Source: Hyphomicrobium sp.
GTDB lineage: Bacteria > Pseudomonadota > Alphaproteobacteria > Rhizobiales > Hyphomicrobiaceae
Direction of reading: 5' to 3'
DNA: 64,000 nt
Assembly: GCA_003987725.1 (NCBI GenBank)
Contig: RXJH01000005.1
Coordinates: forward strand, 114,414-178,413
Made by a program: the position numbers and the translations under genes. The notes under the pieces are model-generated. The model was given only the letters and a program-made list of their open reading frames with translations. It did no database searches and was not told the DNA's origin. This document shows, in pieces, positions 36,607 through 46,643 of this stretch (its first letter is position 1; every line of letters begins with the position of its first letter).

Positions 36607-38769
36607 TCACGACGCCTCTTTTAGCCGTTTGCTATCGATGGGCGTCTTCCGCAAACGAACTCCGGTTGCCGCACAGACCGCGTTTAACACCGCTGGCGCG
36701 AGACCAGACGTGCCCGGCTCTCCAATCCCGCCTGGGTCCGCCTCGCTTTTCACGATTTCGACTTCGATCTTCGGCGCTTCATCAATGCGTATCACGCGAT
36801 AGTCGTCGAAGTTGGATTGCTGCACGCGGCCCTTGGCGAGCGTGATCTCTCCCCAAAGCACTGCGGAGATCCCAAAGATGACGCCGCTTTGTACCTGCGC
36901 GACGACCGTGTCCGGATTGACGACCACTCCCGTATCAAGCACGACGTAAACGCGATCGACGTGGACCTGGCCGTCCTTGCCGACAGTCACCTCAGCGACC
37001 TGGCACATATATGTGCCGAAAGCCTGCTGCACCGATACGCCGCGACCTTGCCGCGGACCAAGAGGTTTGCCCCAGTTCGAAAGCTCAGCAGCGCGATTGA
37101 GAACGTGAAGCGCCCGCGGGTTCTTTTGAAGCAGCGCACGGCGATACTCGACCGGATCTTTCTTGGCCTTTGCCGCAAGCTCGTCGATAAAGCTCTCGAT
37201 CACATACACGTTGTGCGTCGGGCCGACACCGCGCCAGAACGCTGTGGGAATTCCCGGAGGCTCCTCGCGGACATACTCGACATGGAAATTCTCGATTGCG
37301 TATGGCATGTCAGCCGCGCCGTCGACGGCATCAGGATCAATGCCGTTTTTGAAAAGCGGCGGCGCCCATCGCGCCATAATGGAAGATCCGACAATGCGAT
37401 GCGACCAGGCGACGGGCATGCCTTGCGCATCGAGTCCGGCAGAGAACCGATCATAGTAGTAGGGCCGATACATATCGTGCTGGATGTCTTCCTCACGGCT
37501 CCACACGACTTTGACCGGAAAATCGAGTTGTCTGGCTATGAGCGCCGCTTGAACAATTCCGTCCGATTCGAGCCGCCGGCCGAAGCCGCCGCCGATCAGG
37601 TGGTTATGAATCCGTACCTGTTCGTTTTTCAACTTGAGGGCCGCGGCGACGGCTTGCTGCGCCCAGACGGGTATTTGCGTGCCCACCCAGACGTCGCAGC
37701 CATCGCCCGTGACAGCAACCGTGCAATTCATCGGTTCCATCGCGGCGTGCGCGAGGAATGGCGCTTCGTAAGTGGCTTCGACCTTCTCGGTGGCCGATGA
37801 AAATGCGGTCGCGAAATTCCCGTCGCTCTTGGCGACTGCACCTGAACCTTCGGCTGCTCTAGCCAATCCGGCCACGACGTCAGCAGTCGAAACATTGCCG
37901 TGTGGCCCATCATCGAAAACCGGAGATGCCGCTTCGAGCCCCTTCTTGGCAGCCCAATAATGATCGCCGACGACGGCGAGAGCATTGTCGAGCTTTACGA
38001 CTTGCACAACACCTGGAATTTTTCTCGCCGCCGCTTCGTCAAAGGATACGAGCTTCCCTCCGAATACCGGAGACGCGGAGACAGTCGCGATTTTCATGTT
38101 CGGCATCTTGGCATCGATGCCGTACTGAGCAGAACCGTTGACCTTCCCGCTTACGTCGAGGCGCTTCGCTGGCGTACCGATAATGCGAAACTGACTGGCG
38201 TCTTTCAGTTTGACTTCGCTCGGGACAGCGATTTTCGCGGCTCTGTCGGCCAATTCGCCGTATGAAAGGCGACGCTTGGCAGAATCGTCGACGACGAACC
38301 CCGGCTCCGTCCGCAGAGTAGCTGGGTCAACGCCCCAGATCTCCGCCGCCGCAGCGATCAGCATCGCCCTTGCCGCAGCACCCGTTTTTCGAAGAGGCAA
38401 ATAGAAGCCGCGAATGGAGGTTGAACCACCTGTCACCTGGGCATGTCCGAGAAGCGGATTTCCGTAAAGTTTGTCATTTGGCGGCGAGATCGCGACAGAG
38501 ACGTTTGCCATGTCGACGTCCAGCTCTTCCGCGACGAGCATAGGAAGCGACGTATAGGTGCCTTGTCCCATCTCGATCATTGGCGAGGTGATGGTCACCT
38601 TTCCTTGCCCGTCGATGCGGATATAAGCATCGGGCATCGCAGGTGGGTCTTTTTCGACGTTGGCTTCTACAGCTGGCACCCAGCCGATCATCATCCCCCC
38701 GCCGGCGGCAGCAGCGGCTACGAGGAAGTTCCGTCGCGACAGTTCGGAATTGGTCTTGCGAGCTAGCAT
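36607..38769 (-). CDS. Molybdenum hydroxylase large subunit (IorB-like)
   Basis: A 720-residue molybdopterin-binding subunit of the isoquinoline 1-oxidoreductase/aldehyde oxidase type. A Tat signal is visible (twin Arg at 12-13 of SRRNFLVAAAAAGGG), so the enzyme is exported folded to the periplasm. Motifs include SPMIEMGQGTYTSLPML, VTGGSTSIRGFYLP, HNHLIGGGFGRRLESDGI, REEPPGIPTAFWRGVGPTHN and IGEPGTSGLAPAVLNAVCAATG with the conserved Glu near the end. The substrate, probably an aldehyde or N-heterocycle, cannot be assigned. It is 8 bp after the small subunit gene. Confidence 0.92.
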   Translation of the reverse strand: MLARKTNSELSRRNFLVAAAAAGGGMMIGWVPAVEANVEKDPPAMPDAYIRIDGQGKVTITSPMIEMGQGTYTSLPMLVAEELDVDMANVSVAISPPNDKLYGNPLLGHAQVTGGSTSIRGFYLPLRKTGAAARAMLIAAAAEIWGVDPATLRTEPGFVVDDSAKRRLSYGELADRAAKIAVPSEVKLKDASQFRIIGTPAKRLDVSGKVNGSAQYGIDAKMPNMKIATVSASPVFGGKLVSFDEAAARKIPGVVQVVKLDNALAVVGDHYWAAKKGLEAASPVFDDGPHGNVSTADVVAGLARAAEGSGAVAKSDGNFATAFSSATEKVEATYEAPFLAHAAMEPMNCTVAVTGDGCDVWVGTQIPVWAQQAVAAALKLKNEQVRIHNHLIGGGFGRRLESDGIVQAALIARQLDFPVKVVWSREEDIQHDMYRPYYYDRFSAGLDAQGMPVAWSHRIVGSSIMARWAPPLFKNGIDPDAVDGAADMPYAIENFHVEYVREEPPGIPTAFWRGVGPTHNVYVIESFIDELAAKAKKDPVEYRRALLQKNPRALHVLNRAAELSNWGKPLGPRQGRGVSVQQAFGTYMCQVAEVTVGKDGQVHVDRVYVVLDTGVVVNPDTVVAQVQSGVIFGISAVLWGEITLAKGRVQQSNFDDYRVIRIDEAPKIEVEIVKSEADPGGIGEPGTSGLAPAVLNAVCAATGVRLRKTPIDSKRLKEAS

Positions 38770-38777
38770 GGGTGGCC

Positions 38778-39242
38778 TCACTTCGCTGCGACTGATTTGG
38801 CTGCTTCCTTGATTGCGTCGCGGATACGCAAATAGGTGCCGCAACGGCAAATGTTTCCCGTCATGGCGGCGTCGATATCGCTATCGCTCGGCGCGGGCGT
38901 GGCCTTGATCAAGGCTGACGCCGACATGATCTGTCCGGACTGACAGTAGCCGCATTGAACAACTTCAAGATTCAGCCAAGCGGCTTGCACGGCTTTGCCC
39001 GCCGGTGTCGCGCCAATTCCTTCGATCGTCGTCACCTCGTGCCCAGCGACATCCGAGACCTGCGTTTGGCACGCCCTTTGGGGCTCTCCGTCCACATGGA
39101 TGGTGCACGCGCCGCATTGGCCAATGCCGCATCCAAACTTGGTACCGGTCATCCCGAGGACGTCGCGAAGGACCCAGAGGACGGGCATGTCGTCCGGCAC
39201 GTCGGCCGACATTTCTTTTCCGTTCACTTTGAATTTGATCAT
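38778..39242 (-). CDS. Molybdenum hydroxylase small subunit with two 2Fe-2S clusters (IorA-like)
   Basis: A 154-residue electron-transfer subunit. The plant-type ferredoxin cluster ligands are in [16 protein letters not shown] with QRAC after it. The second cluster is in [10 protein letters not shown] and [14 protein letters not shown] at 39242 follows GATGAGGC. No FAD subunit is present, as is normal for the IorAB type, where electrons go to a cytochrome c. Confidence 0.94.
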   Translation of the reverse strand: MIKFKVNGKEMSADVPDDMPVLWVLRDVLGMTGTKFGCGIGQCGACTIHVDGEPQRACQTQVSDVAGHEVTTIEGIGATPAGKAVQAAWLNLEVVQCGYCQSGQIMSASALIKATPAPSDSDIDAAMTGNICRCGTYLRIRDAIKEAAKSVAAK

Positions 39243-39324
39243 GGAAGCCTCATCCAAAAAGAGCGGCGTGCCTTAAGAAGTAACTCAATTTGTTCAAATG
39301 CCAAGGTCAGCCCCGGACAGAACC

Positions 39325-40137
39325 TCAAACCGCCGCAGTCGACTTCAAGCCATACCGCAGCGCCGGCTTTGAGTTGCCGAATTTTTTTGACAGCTCGCGA
39401 CGATCACTCTCCCAGCGATCCCATGCACCGCCATCATGCAACCCAGGGATTGTAACGAGCTCACCGTTATCCAGCCCGGCCAACGCCGCATCAACCGCGT
39501 CTTCGGCCGACATCGTGATGGCCGATGTCTTCTGCGCAGCGTAGCCGGCCACATCCCAGAACTCCGTTGCCGTCGCGCCAGGAAGAACGGTTTGGACGCG
39601 CACACCCTTGTCCGCAAGATCCTTCTGAAGCGAATGACCAAAGCTGATGACGTAAGATTTCGATGCGCTGTACACGCCATTCAGCATCTCGGCAGCAACA
39701 CCGACGACGGATGCGATGTTGATGATTGTGCCGCCGCCCCGGCTAACGAATGAAGGTGCAACAGCGTAGGTCAGCCGTGTCAACGCCGTGATGTTTAGCA
39801 CGATCATCTCGGTCATTGTATCCACGTCTGCTTGCAGGATCGAAGCGACCGAACCGATACCGGCATTGTTGACCAGAAGGGTAATGGATTTGTCGTCCCT
39901 CAGCAGAGCCTCCACTTTGGCAAGGCTCGACTTGTCAGTCAGGTCCGCAGGAACGATTTCAACCTTTCTGCCCGTTTCGCTTTCGATGCGGCGGGCGACC
40001 ACTTTCAGGCGCTCCTCGTTTCGCGCCACAAGGATCAGATCATAGCCGCGCCTTGCGAGACGGTCGGCGTAAACCGCCCCGATGCCGGAAGATGCACCTG
40101 TCACCACAGCTGTACCTTTGCTTGTGTGGCTGGTCAT
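39325..40137 (-). CDS. Short-chain dehydrogenase/reductase
   Basis: A 270-residue classical SDR. It has the nucleotide-binding VVTGASSGIGAVYADRLARRG, the NNAGIGSVAS strand, a catalytic Ser of IASVVGV (about residue 140) and the catalytic YSASKSYV. NADP preference is likely from the ARNEERL loop. The substrate is unknown. It is divergent from the GlxA-type regulator, which may control it. Confidence 0.9.
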   Translation of the reverse strand: MTSHTSKGTAVVTGASSGIGAVYADRLARRGYDLILVARNEERLKVVARRIESETGRKVEIVPADLTDKSSLAKVEALLRDDKSITLLVNNAGIGSVASILQADVDTMTEMIVLNITALTRLTYAVAPSFVSRGGGTIINIASVVGVAAEMLNGVYSASKSYVISFGHSLQKDLADKGVRVQTVLPGATATEFWDVAGYAAQKTSAITMSAEDAVDAALAGLDNGELVTIPGLHDGGAWDRWESDRRELSKKFGNSKPALRYGLKSTAAV

Positions 40138-40238
40138 TGAACGACTCCTTCCCGTGGATTGCTGAAAAAGCGTATACGCTTGCGGAGGCATGACCGAAAT
40201 GTCATATACACATAAATTTAGGACATGAGGTCTTCCCC

Positions 40239-41207
40239 ATGCGGCGCATCACTTTCGTCGTTTATCCGGGCTACTCGGTCATCGCGCTTGCTGCGCTCTC
40301 AGTCTTCGAAACGGCCAACATGCTGGAGGAACGGCCTCCTTATGACTTCCGGTTCGTTTCTGAGACAGGCGGTGCGGTCATGTCTTCGTTAGGCATGCGG
40401 CTTGAGACGGAACGGTTCGCCGACGAAGCCGGCAACACGCTCATGATCGGCGGCGGCACAACTTCCCGGGAGCCTCATAGTCCGGCCCTCATCGAGTTGG
40501 TGCGCAGAGCAGTCCGCACGCATCGGCGCGTCGCCGCGATCTGCACGGGAGCGTTCGTACTGGCGGAAGCTGGTCTTCTGGACGGGCGCCGCGCGACGAC
40601 GCACTGGCTCTATGCGCGCGAACTGCAGAAACGATTTCCGAAGGCGAAGATCGACGAGGACCGGATCTTCATCAACGACGGCCCGATCTGGACCTCAGCG
40701 GGAATGAGCGCCGGCATCGATCTCGCACTCGCGCTCGTCGAGGAGGATCTCGGCGCCGAATTTGCGAAATCAGTCGCTCGCAAACTCGTCCTCTATCATC
40801 GTCGCGGAGGCGGCCAATCGCAGTTCTCGACGCTCCTAGAACTTTCGCCGAAGTCAGATCGGATTCAAACGGCTCTCGCATTCGCCCGCGCAAATCTCCA
40901 CGCGCCGCTTACCGTACCTCAGCTTGCTGAGGCGGCCCACCTGAGCCCGAGGCAGTTTAGCCGCGCATTTCGAGCCGAAACCGGGCAGTCCCCAGCAAAG
41001 GCGATCGAAAACCTCCGCGTGGAAGCTGCGCGATCCCTCATGGAGCAAAGCAATCACCCGATCGAGGTCGTGGCCCGTCAAACCGGGTTCAGCGATCGGG
41101 ACCAAATGCGTCGCGCTTTCTTGCGCGCCTTTGGACAACCCCCGCAAGCGTTACGACGGAATGCGCGAAACGAGGCAATGGACGGGAAGAACCGAGCGGC
41201 GATGTAG
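40239..41207 (+). CDS. GlxA-type regulator (DJ-1/PfpI domain plus AraC helix-turn-helix)
   Basis: A 322-residue transcriptional regulator. The N-terminal DJ-1/PfpI-like domain has the elbow AAICTGAFVLAEAGLLDGR with its cysteine, and the C-terminal AraC/XylS domain has LTVPQLAEAAHLSPRQFSRAFRAETGQSPAKAIENLRVEAAR followed by a second helix-turn-helix (IEVVARQTGFSDRDQMRRAFLRAFGQPP). These regulators often sense a small catabolic ligand. It lies divergent from the SDR gene. Confidence 0.92.
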   Translation: MRRITFVVYPGYSVIALAALSVFETANMLEERPPYDFRFVSETGGAVMSSLGMRLETERFADEAGNTLMIGGGTTSREPHSPALIELVRRAVRTHRRVAAICTGAFVLAEAGLLDGRRATTHWLYARELQKRFPKAKIDEDRIFINDGPIWTSAGMSAGIDLALALVEEDLGAEFAKSVARKLVLYHRRGGGQSQFSTLLELSPKSDRIQTALAFARANLHAPLTVPQLAEAAHLSPRQFSRAFRAETGQSPAKAIENLRVEAARSLMEQSNHPIEVVARQTGFSDRDQMRRAFLRAFGQPPQALRRNARNEAMDGKNRAAM

Positions 41208-41211
41208 ATGC

Positions 41212-41265
41212 GCTCTGGGTCTGGAGAACCTGGTTTCAGGTAATTTCAGAGACGGGACCCAGAGC
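41212..41265. repeat. Long-loop inverted repeat after the GlxA gene
   Basis: GCTCTGGGTC at 41212-41221 is repeated inverted as GACCCAGAGC at 41256-41265, with a 34-base loop. It starts 5 bases after the GlxA stop codon. Likely a termination or RNA-stability element; there is no T-run. Confidence 0.45.
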
Positions 41266-41342
41266 CGTGCGCGCCGCGCATGAGGCGGAGCCCGGGTTTC
41301 GTGGAGAGTTTCGTCGCGGACAACGGGCCCTTTGGTCGGGTC

Positions 41343-41375
41343 ATGGGCGCTGACCTTCTACGAAGGAGCGCCCAT
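41343..41375. terminator. Strong hairpin between convergent genes
   Basis: ATGGGCGCT and AGCGCCCAT are perfect 9-bp arms, with an inner CCTT/AAGG stem separated by a 2-base bulge. It lies between the GlxA gene and the 3' end of the autotransporter gene. No clear T-run follows on either strand, so it may work as a factor-dependent terminator. Confidence 0.5.
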
Positions 41376-41396
41376 CCCTGATTTCCTAAAAAGCTC

Positions 41397-44300
41397 TCAG
41401 AACCTCACTTCGAAGTTTGCCCGAACGGATTGGTCGGTTGAGTCGGAGCCGAGCTGACCGTTATAGGAGACGCCGAGCGTCGCATTCGGCGTCAGCATGT
41501 AATCGAGACCAGCCTCCAGCACCGCCGCATCGCGCGCGATCGGAACACCGCCGACGGTGAAGTCGTCGCCGCCGGCGAAGCGCACCGTCGAGAGCGCGGT
41601 TACATCGTCGAAGGCATGACGCCAGCCGACCGCACCATTGGCGGTGAAGATCGCACCGTTGAAGCCGAATACCGTCAAGCTGCGCAGGCCAAGCGTCGAG
41701 AAGGTTGCGTCGGTGTTGGCTGAAGCGCTCGTCAGCGCCGCCGCGCCGCCCCGCTCGGTGAAGCCGTCCGTGCGCAAGTTCACATAGGCGAGATTGGCGA
41801 AGGACTCGAACCGGGCAGAGCGTGCGTTGAGGCCGTAGGCAATCTCACCGAAGACTTGGGCGGTGCCGGCATTATAATCGCCCTTCAGGCTGTCGATGAA
41901 GCCCGGGAACATCACGCCCCGCGAAGTTGAGAGGTCGTGCCAAGTGTAGGCCGCGCCGGTGCGGAACGCGAGATCGCCGCCCGCTACACCCCAGTGCGTG
42001 CCGCCATAGGCGCCGACATGGTAGTTATCGCTCGAGCCGGACGAATTGCGGTCCTTGACGTCGAAGTTGGTGCGGCTGAAGCCGGCCACTGCGCCGAAGC
42101 GCCAAGTGTCGAACACTGGCGCATCGGCGCCGATGAAGAGACCAGCGGTCGAACGATTGAGACGCGCCGCGTTGCCATCGTCTTCCGTATGGCCCCAGGA
42201 GCCGAAACCTTGACCCCAGGCAGCGAAGCGATTGGTGTTGGCCGCGACCGTCCGCGGCCCGCCGTTTTCGTAGGTGACGACCGTGCCACCGACTCCCACA
42301 CTGTCGAAGGCGGCGCGGAGGCGGTCGTTGACAGCATCGCGAATGAAGCGGCTGTCCTCAATCAGCGCCGACTTCGCCGACGCGTGGATCTCGCCTGAAA
42401 GCCGATCAAAGGCATACTGCGCCTGTTCAGCCGACAGGCTCAACACCGCGTTATAGACGGGATTGCCGAAGCCGAGGCTTTCTGCACCGGCGCCGGTGGC
42501 GATCTGGTTCGGCGTGATGCCGATGACAGCGAAGTCGATGTTGTTGCGGACCATCGTCAGATAAACGTTCTTGGCGTCGTAGCTGAGCCAGGGATCGAGG
42601 AAGGCGAGGTTCGAAGTCGCGCCGTCGAAAGCACTGTTGGGTGCAAGCCCGCCAGTGGCGGTGAGGATCGTATACGGGGTCAGCGCCGCGTAATTGCCTG
42701 TGCCCGCCAGAACCTTGACCGTACCGCCGTCGATGGTCGCCGTACCGGATGCGAGGATCTTGTCCGAGGCTCCCGCTGCATTCACCTCGACCTCATAGAT
42801 CGAGTTCGGGTTGAAAGTGATGTTACCAGCAACGTTGAGGGCGCCCATGCTAGGCGCAATCGTGCCGTTAACGACCGTGTCGCCGACGGTGCCCGTGCCT
42901 TGCAGGCGGCCGCCGGTCCCGATGTCCATCGAGCCGCCGAGCAAACCGTTAACGACAAGCATACCGTCCACGATATTCGTCGCGCCAGTGAAACTGCTGG
43001 AATCGCCGCTCAGGATCTGGATTCCCGCGCCCGATTTGACGAAGCTGCCTGACCCGGTGATCGCGCCGCCGAAATCCCACACCTGGCCATTGACGGTGTT
43101 GACCGTCAGCGTCTTGTCGTTGAGCTGGACCGTCGTCGTATTGCCCTTCTCGCTCATCAACCCCTTGATCGTGTTGTCCGCCATGAGCGCCAATGTTGCC
43201 GTCGCGCCGCCACCCACGCGCCCGAGGTCAACTCCTGCGCTGGAGAAAATCACGTCCGCCAAACCGAGCGTCAGCGTGCCGGCCTCGATGAATGTGCCCC
43301 CCGTATAGGTTTGCACCGCGCCGAGCGTGACGTTGCCGGTGTTGCCGCCAGTGCTGTCGTCCTTGATGAGACTGCCGGAGAGCTTGGTCGTGCAGGCCAG
43401 CATCATCTGGCAGCCATCGCTGATGACGCCGCTGTAGGTGCCATTGGTTGCCTGATCGAAGACGACCAGGCCGCCGGCGTTGACGATATTGGCATTGCCG
43501 CTAGACACATTCGCTGTGGTGAGATCGAGGATCGATCCTTGCTCGACGATCGTCCCGCCCAAATAGTTGTTGCCGGTTCCCGTCAATTTCAGCGTGCCGC
43601 CGATCAGGTGCATCGTGCCGCCGCCGGTGATGTTGCCGGCGAAGAGGCCGCCCGCATTCGACGCGAACTGCACCTCGCTTCCGCCCGCCGTCACGATGTT
43701 GTTCGTATTGGTGAAGGACGATCCGCCGACCCGCAACGTGCCGGCGTTCACCGCGACATTGCTGCCCGTCGTCAGGTTCAGCTTGGCGCCGGACAAATCG
43801 AGCATGCCGGAGCCGGCCTTGACGATCGCTGCTGATCCGGCGGCGACGTCAGTGGCCGTGATCGTGCTGGAGATCGTTGAGTCCAGATTGTTCAGCGCTG
43901 CATTGGCGTTGCCAGTCTGACCGATCGTCAGCACTGTGTTCGCGCCGGAGACCGTAATCGAACTGTTGCTGCCAGCGCTGTTGAGCGAGGCGAAGGCATT
44001 ACTTGCCGACATCGATAGGCCGGCCGCGGCCGGACTGCTCTTGACGTTCGATAGGTTGACGCTGCTGACGTTGGTCAGAGCATTGGCGGCCGTCAGGTTC
44101 AATGTGCCGGAATCGATATTCACGGTGCCCGAAAGACCTGGCGACGCCGTGGAAAGCGTCAGCATCCCCTGGCCTGCGAGTGTCAGTCCGTTCGTGCCCG
44201 TGATCGTCGAGGAAATGACATTGCCCAAACCCGATGTGCTGCGCGCGTAGATGATGCCCTCGCTGCCGCCGAAGGCCAGCGTGCCGCCCGAGATCCCTGC

Positions 44301-46643
44301 GGTATTGCTGCCACTTCCCCCGAGGATGAGACCGGCCGGATCAACACCGTTGCCGAGCGCTATGGTGTAGTTGGTCGTCGTCCCGTTACCCGCAGTGATC
44401 GTATAGCCGGAATCGATCTTCAGCGCATAGGCTGCGGCATTCGCGCTGAGCGTTGCGTTGCCCGTTTGCTCGACGATGTCGTTCGCCGTTGCAGCTCGAA
44501 TGCCGCCGCTCGAACCGGAACCGACCTTGGTATAGGTGGCCTTTACGTACCCCTTGACGGGGTCATAGGTCAGAAAATCGTAGGCATCCTTGCCGCCGCT
44601 GTCCGAAATCATCCAGGCCGGAGCCATGGCGTTGGTCAGCGTCGATGCTCCAACGCCGGAGAAGACGAATTCGCTCGTCCCGAGTGACGTCGCGGATGAT
44701 GGCTGGAGGAAGAGTGTCGAGCGGTCGGTGCGCGTAACGCCGTCAGTCAGCGTGACCTTCGTATGACCGCCGCCTCCAGCGTTAAAGGCCAAGGTGGAGG
44801 TCGCGCCGGTGGCGTTTGTCGTGTTCGTACCGCTGATATTGAGCGAACCGAACGTCACTGCACCGTCATTCGCGCTACTGTTGGTAATGGTCAGCTTTCG
44901 CTGCACATCAGTCAGCGTGCCGCCGAACGACGTCGTGAATCCGTTTGTGTCAAAGGTGCTGCCGCCGGTCAGCGTCAGACTGCGAACCGAATCGAACGAG
45001 GCGCCAGCCTTGAAGGTTCCGCCGTCGAGAACGATCTGGCCAATGGCATAGGCGGGTCCCGTGGTGTTGCCCAACGCGGCGTCGCTCGAAACCTGAAACG
45101 TGCCGCCCGAGATGATCCAGTTGCCATAGAAATAAGGATTGCTGCCTGCGGTCGGGGCGAGCACGACTGTTCCGCCTCCCGTTTTCGCAACGGTGAGGTC
45201 GGAGAAACCATTGGCGTTGTCGTCGAGAGAAACGATCGTCCCCGCCAGCGTAACGGTATTGCCGTTCGGGTTGATGATCGCTGTTTCACCGCCGACACCG
45301 ATTGGCCGGTCGAGCGTCATCGAACTGTTGATTTGCAGCGTTCCGTTGCCCTCGCTCAGGCTATTGAAAACGATGCCGTTCGCCGCCCGAACGTCGTCGG
45401 CGGTGCGTATGTTGGAAATCGTCGGATTCGATGGGCTTGCGGCGCCGAGGTTAGCGTCGCTGTTGACGATCAGCGTGCCTGCGAGAATCGTGGTGCCGCC
45501 AGCATATGTATTATTACCCGACAGCGTGACTGTGCCGCCGCGATCGGCCCCGAGTTGCAGGATGAAGCCGGTCGTCGAAGCTGGCGTGCCGATGGTTACA
45601 GATCCGAGATCGAGGCCGCGCAAGCCGGTGAAGCCGCCGTTGCCGTCGAGCACGCCGCTGTTGACGGTGTTCGTGTCGATGACACTGGAGATATTGAGGC
45701 TGTTCGAAAGAATGTAGCCGGGCAATTGAGCCACGGTGACGTCCGGGCCGCCCTGCTGCAGCTTCGTCACATTGGCGCCGTTGAGATTCCATTGGGTCGC
45801 GAGCGCGACATCGCCGGGCGACAGATAGGGCAAGCCAAGCCCGTTGTTCGCATTACGATAGGCGTTCGCCCAGATGAAATCGGAGTAATAGGCCGCCGTC
45901 TTATCGAGGCCGGGAATTGAGGAGCCAACAGCCCCGGTGATGTTCGCGGCCGTTGGAAACAGCTTTGAACTCTTGTTCTTGAGAATACTGTATTCCAACC
46001 CACGATATGGGTCGTTGGTCATGCCGGAGAGCGCCGCCGGGATCGGAGATCCGGTGAGCGGATCGACAGGCTGCACGATGCCATTATCGAGCGGCAGCAA
46101 AAAATTGCTGGCCTGCATTTTGGCCCAGAACTCAGCCTCGGTCAGGTTCGAATAGTTCGCGATGACGTTGACATACACAAGCGGATTAGACGCGCCGTAT
46201 ACCGACTGTTGCAGCGACGTAAACGTATGATGGCCGTTGGTCAGATATAGCTTGCCGCCGGGACCGATGACGACCGGCTCGATGCTGCCGCCCGACAGCA
46301 AATCGTTGGCGAGTCCTGAAGGCGTGAGCAGATCATAAGCGGAGACTTTTTTGCCGATCTCGGCAAAACCCAGATTGGCCTGCGTCGGCAGAATGTCGTT
46401 GACCGGCACCGTGTAGAGCGCGAAAGGCCCGGCGGCGATACTCGATGCGGCGCTGGCGTTGTAGCTCTGAAAGGCTGATGCAGGGAGCTGTCCCGCGACG
46501 CCGGGATCAGCAAAAATGAGAGCAACGGCCGATGCCGAGCACAGCAATTTGAAACGCCGAAGCAAACTTCCCTTTGACTTCCTATACCCACTGACGGATC
46601 CGACTGAACGCACGTACCCCACCCCAGAATGCAACATTCGCAA
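41397..46643 (-). CDS. Giant autotransporter with N-terminal ParB/Srx-like domain
   Basis: A 1748-residue type V secreted protein. The start MRMLHSGVGYVRS leads into a long basic region and hydrophobic core (residues about 30-50), as in extended autotransporter signal peptides; an ATG at 46637 is an alternative start. Residues about 78-200 look like a ParB/Srx-type domain (VPVNDILPTQANLGF, VVIGPGGKLYLTNGHHTF, with His138-His139). The centre has many autotransporter-associated beta-strand repeats such as LSGNNTYAGGTTILAGTL. The last about 280 residues form a beta-barrel ending in Phe (ANFEVRF). It stands alone on the minus strand. Confidence 0.92.
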   Translation of the reverse strand: MRMLHSGVGYVRSVGSVSGYRKSKGSLLRRFKLLCSASAVALIFADPGVAGQLPASAFQSYNASAASSIAAGPFALYTVPVNDILPTQANLGFAEIGKKVSAYDLLTPSGLANDLLSGGSIEPVVIGPGGKLYLTNGHHTFTSLQQSVYGASNPLVYVNVIANYSNLTEAEFWAKMQASNFLLPLDNGIVQPVDPLTGSPIPAALSGMTNDPYRGLEYSILKNKSSKLFPTAANITGAVGSSIPGLDKTAAYYSDFIWANAYRNANNGLGLPYLSPGDVALATQWNLNGANVTKLQQGGPDVTVAQLPGYILSNSLNISSVIDTNTVNSGVLDGNGGFTGLRGLDLGSVTIGTPASTTGFILQLGADRGGTVTLSGNNTYAGGTTILAGTLIVNSDANLGAASPSNPTISNIRTADDVRAANGIVFNSLSEGNGTLQINSSMTLDRPIGVGGETAIINPNGNTVTLAGTIVSLDDNANGFSDLTVAKTGGGTVVLAPTAGSNPYFYGNWIISGGTFQVSSDAALGNTTGPAYAIGQIVLDGGTFKAGASFDSVRSLTLTGGSTFDTNGFTTSFGGTLTDVQRKLTITNSSANDGAVTFGSLNISGTNTTNATGATSTLAFNAGGGGHTKVTLTDGVTRTDRSTLFLQPSSATSLGTSEFVFSGVGASTLTNAMAPAWMISDSGGKDAYDFLTYDPVKGYVKATYTKVGSGSSGGIRAATANDIVEQTGNATLSANAAAYALKIDSGYTITAGNGTTTNYTIALGNGVDPAGLILGGSGSNTAGISGGTLAFGGSEGIIYARSTSGLGNVISSTITGTNGLTLAGQGMLTLSTASPGLSGTVNIDSGTLNLTAANALTNVSSVNLSNVKSSPAAAGLSMSASNAFASLNSAGSNSSITVSGANTVLTIGQTGNANAALNNLDSTISSTITATDVAAGSAAIVKAGSGMLDLSGAKLNLTTGSNVAVNAGTLRVGGSSFTNTNNIVTAGGSEVQFASNAGGLFAGNITGGGTMHLIGGTLKLTGTGNNYLGGTIVEQGSILDLTTANVSSGNANIVNAGGLVVFDQATNGTYSGVISDGCQMMLACTTKLSGSLIKDDSTGGNTGNVTLGAVQTYTGGTFIEAGTLTLGLADVIFSSAGVDLGRVGGGATATLALMADNTIKGLMSEKGNTTTVQLNDKTLTVNTVNGQVWDFGGAITGSGSFVKSGAGIQILSGDSSSFTGATNIVDGMLVVNGLLGGSMDIGTGGRLQGTGTVGDTVVNGTIAPSMGALNVAGNITFNPNSIYEVEVNAAGASDKILASGTATIDGGTVKVLAGTGNYAALTPYTILTATGGLAPNSAFDGATSNLAFLDPWLSYDAKNVYLTMVRNNIDFAVIGITPNQIATGAGAESLGFGNPVYNAVLSLSAEQAQYAFDRLSGEIHASAKSALIEDSRFIRDAVNDRLRAAFDSVGVGGTVVTYENGGPRTVAANTNRFAAWGQGFGSWGHTEDDGNAARLNRSTAGLFIGADAPVFDTWRFGAVAGFSRTNFDVKDRNSSGSSDNYHVGAYGGTHWGVAGGDLAFRTGAAYTWHDLSTSRGVMFPGFIDSLKGDYNAGTAQVFGEIAYGLNARSARFESFANLAYVNLRTDGFTERGGAAALTSASANTDATFSTLGLRSLTVFGFNGAIFTANGAVGWRHAFDDVTALSTVRFAGGDDFTVGGVPIARDAAVLEAGLDYMLTPNATLGVSYNGQLGSDSTDQSVRANFEVRF

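Noticed and set aside
44763-45920. A 385-residue open frame on the plus strand
   Set aside because: Antisense to the autotransporter, with repetitive Arg/Asp/Ala-rich composition expected from the reverse reading of Gly/Thr/Ser repeats.
41397-46643. Repetitive DNA in the autotransporter considered as a CRISPR or tandem repeat array
   Set aside because: The repeats are diverged protein-level beta-strand motifs in one reading frame, not identical direct repeats with spacers.
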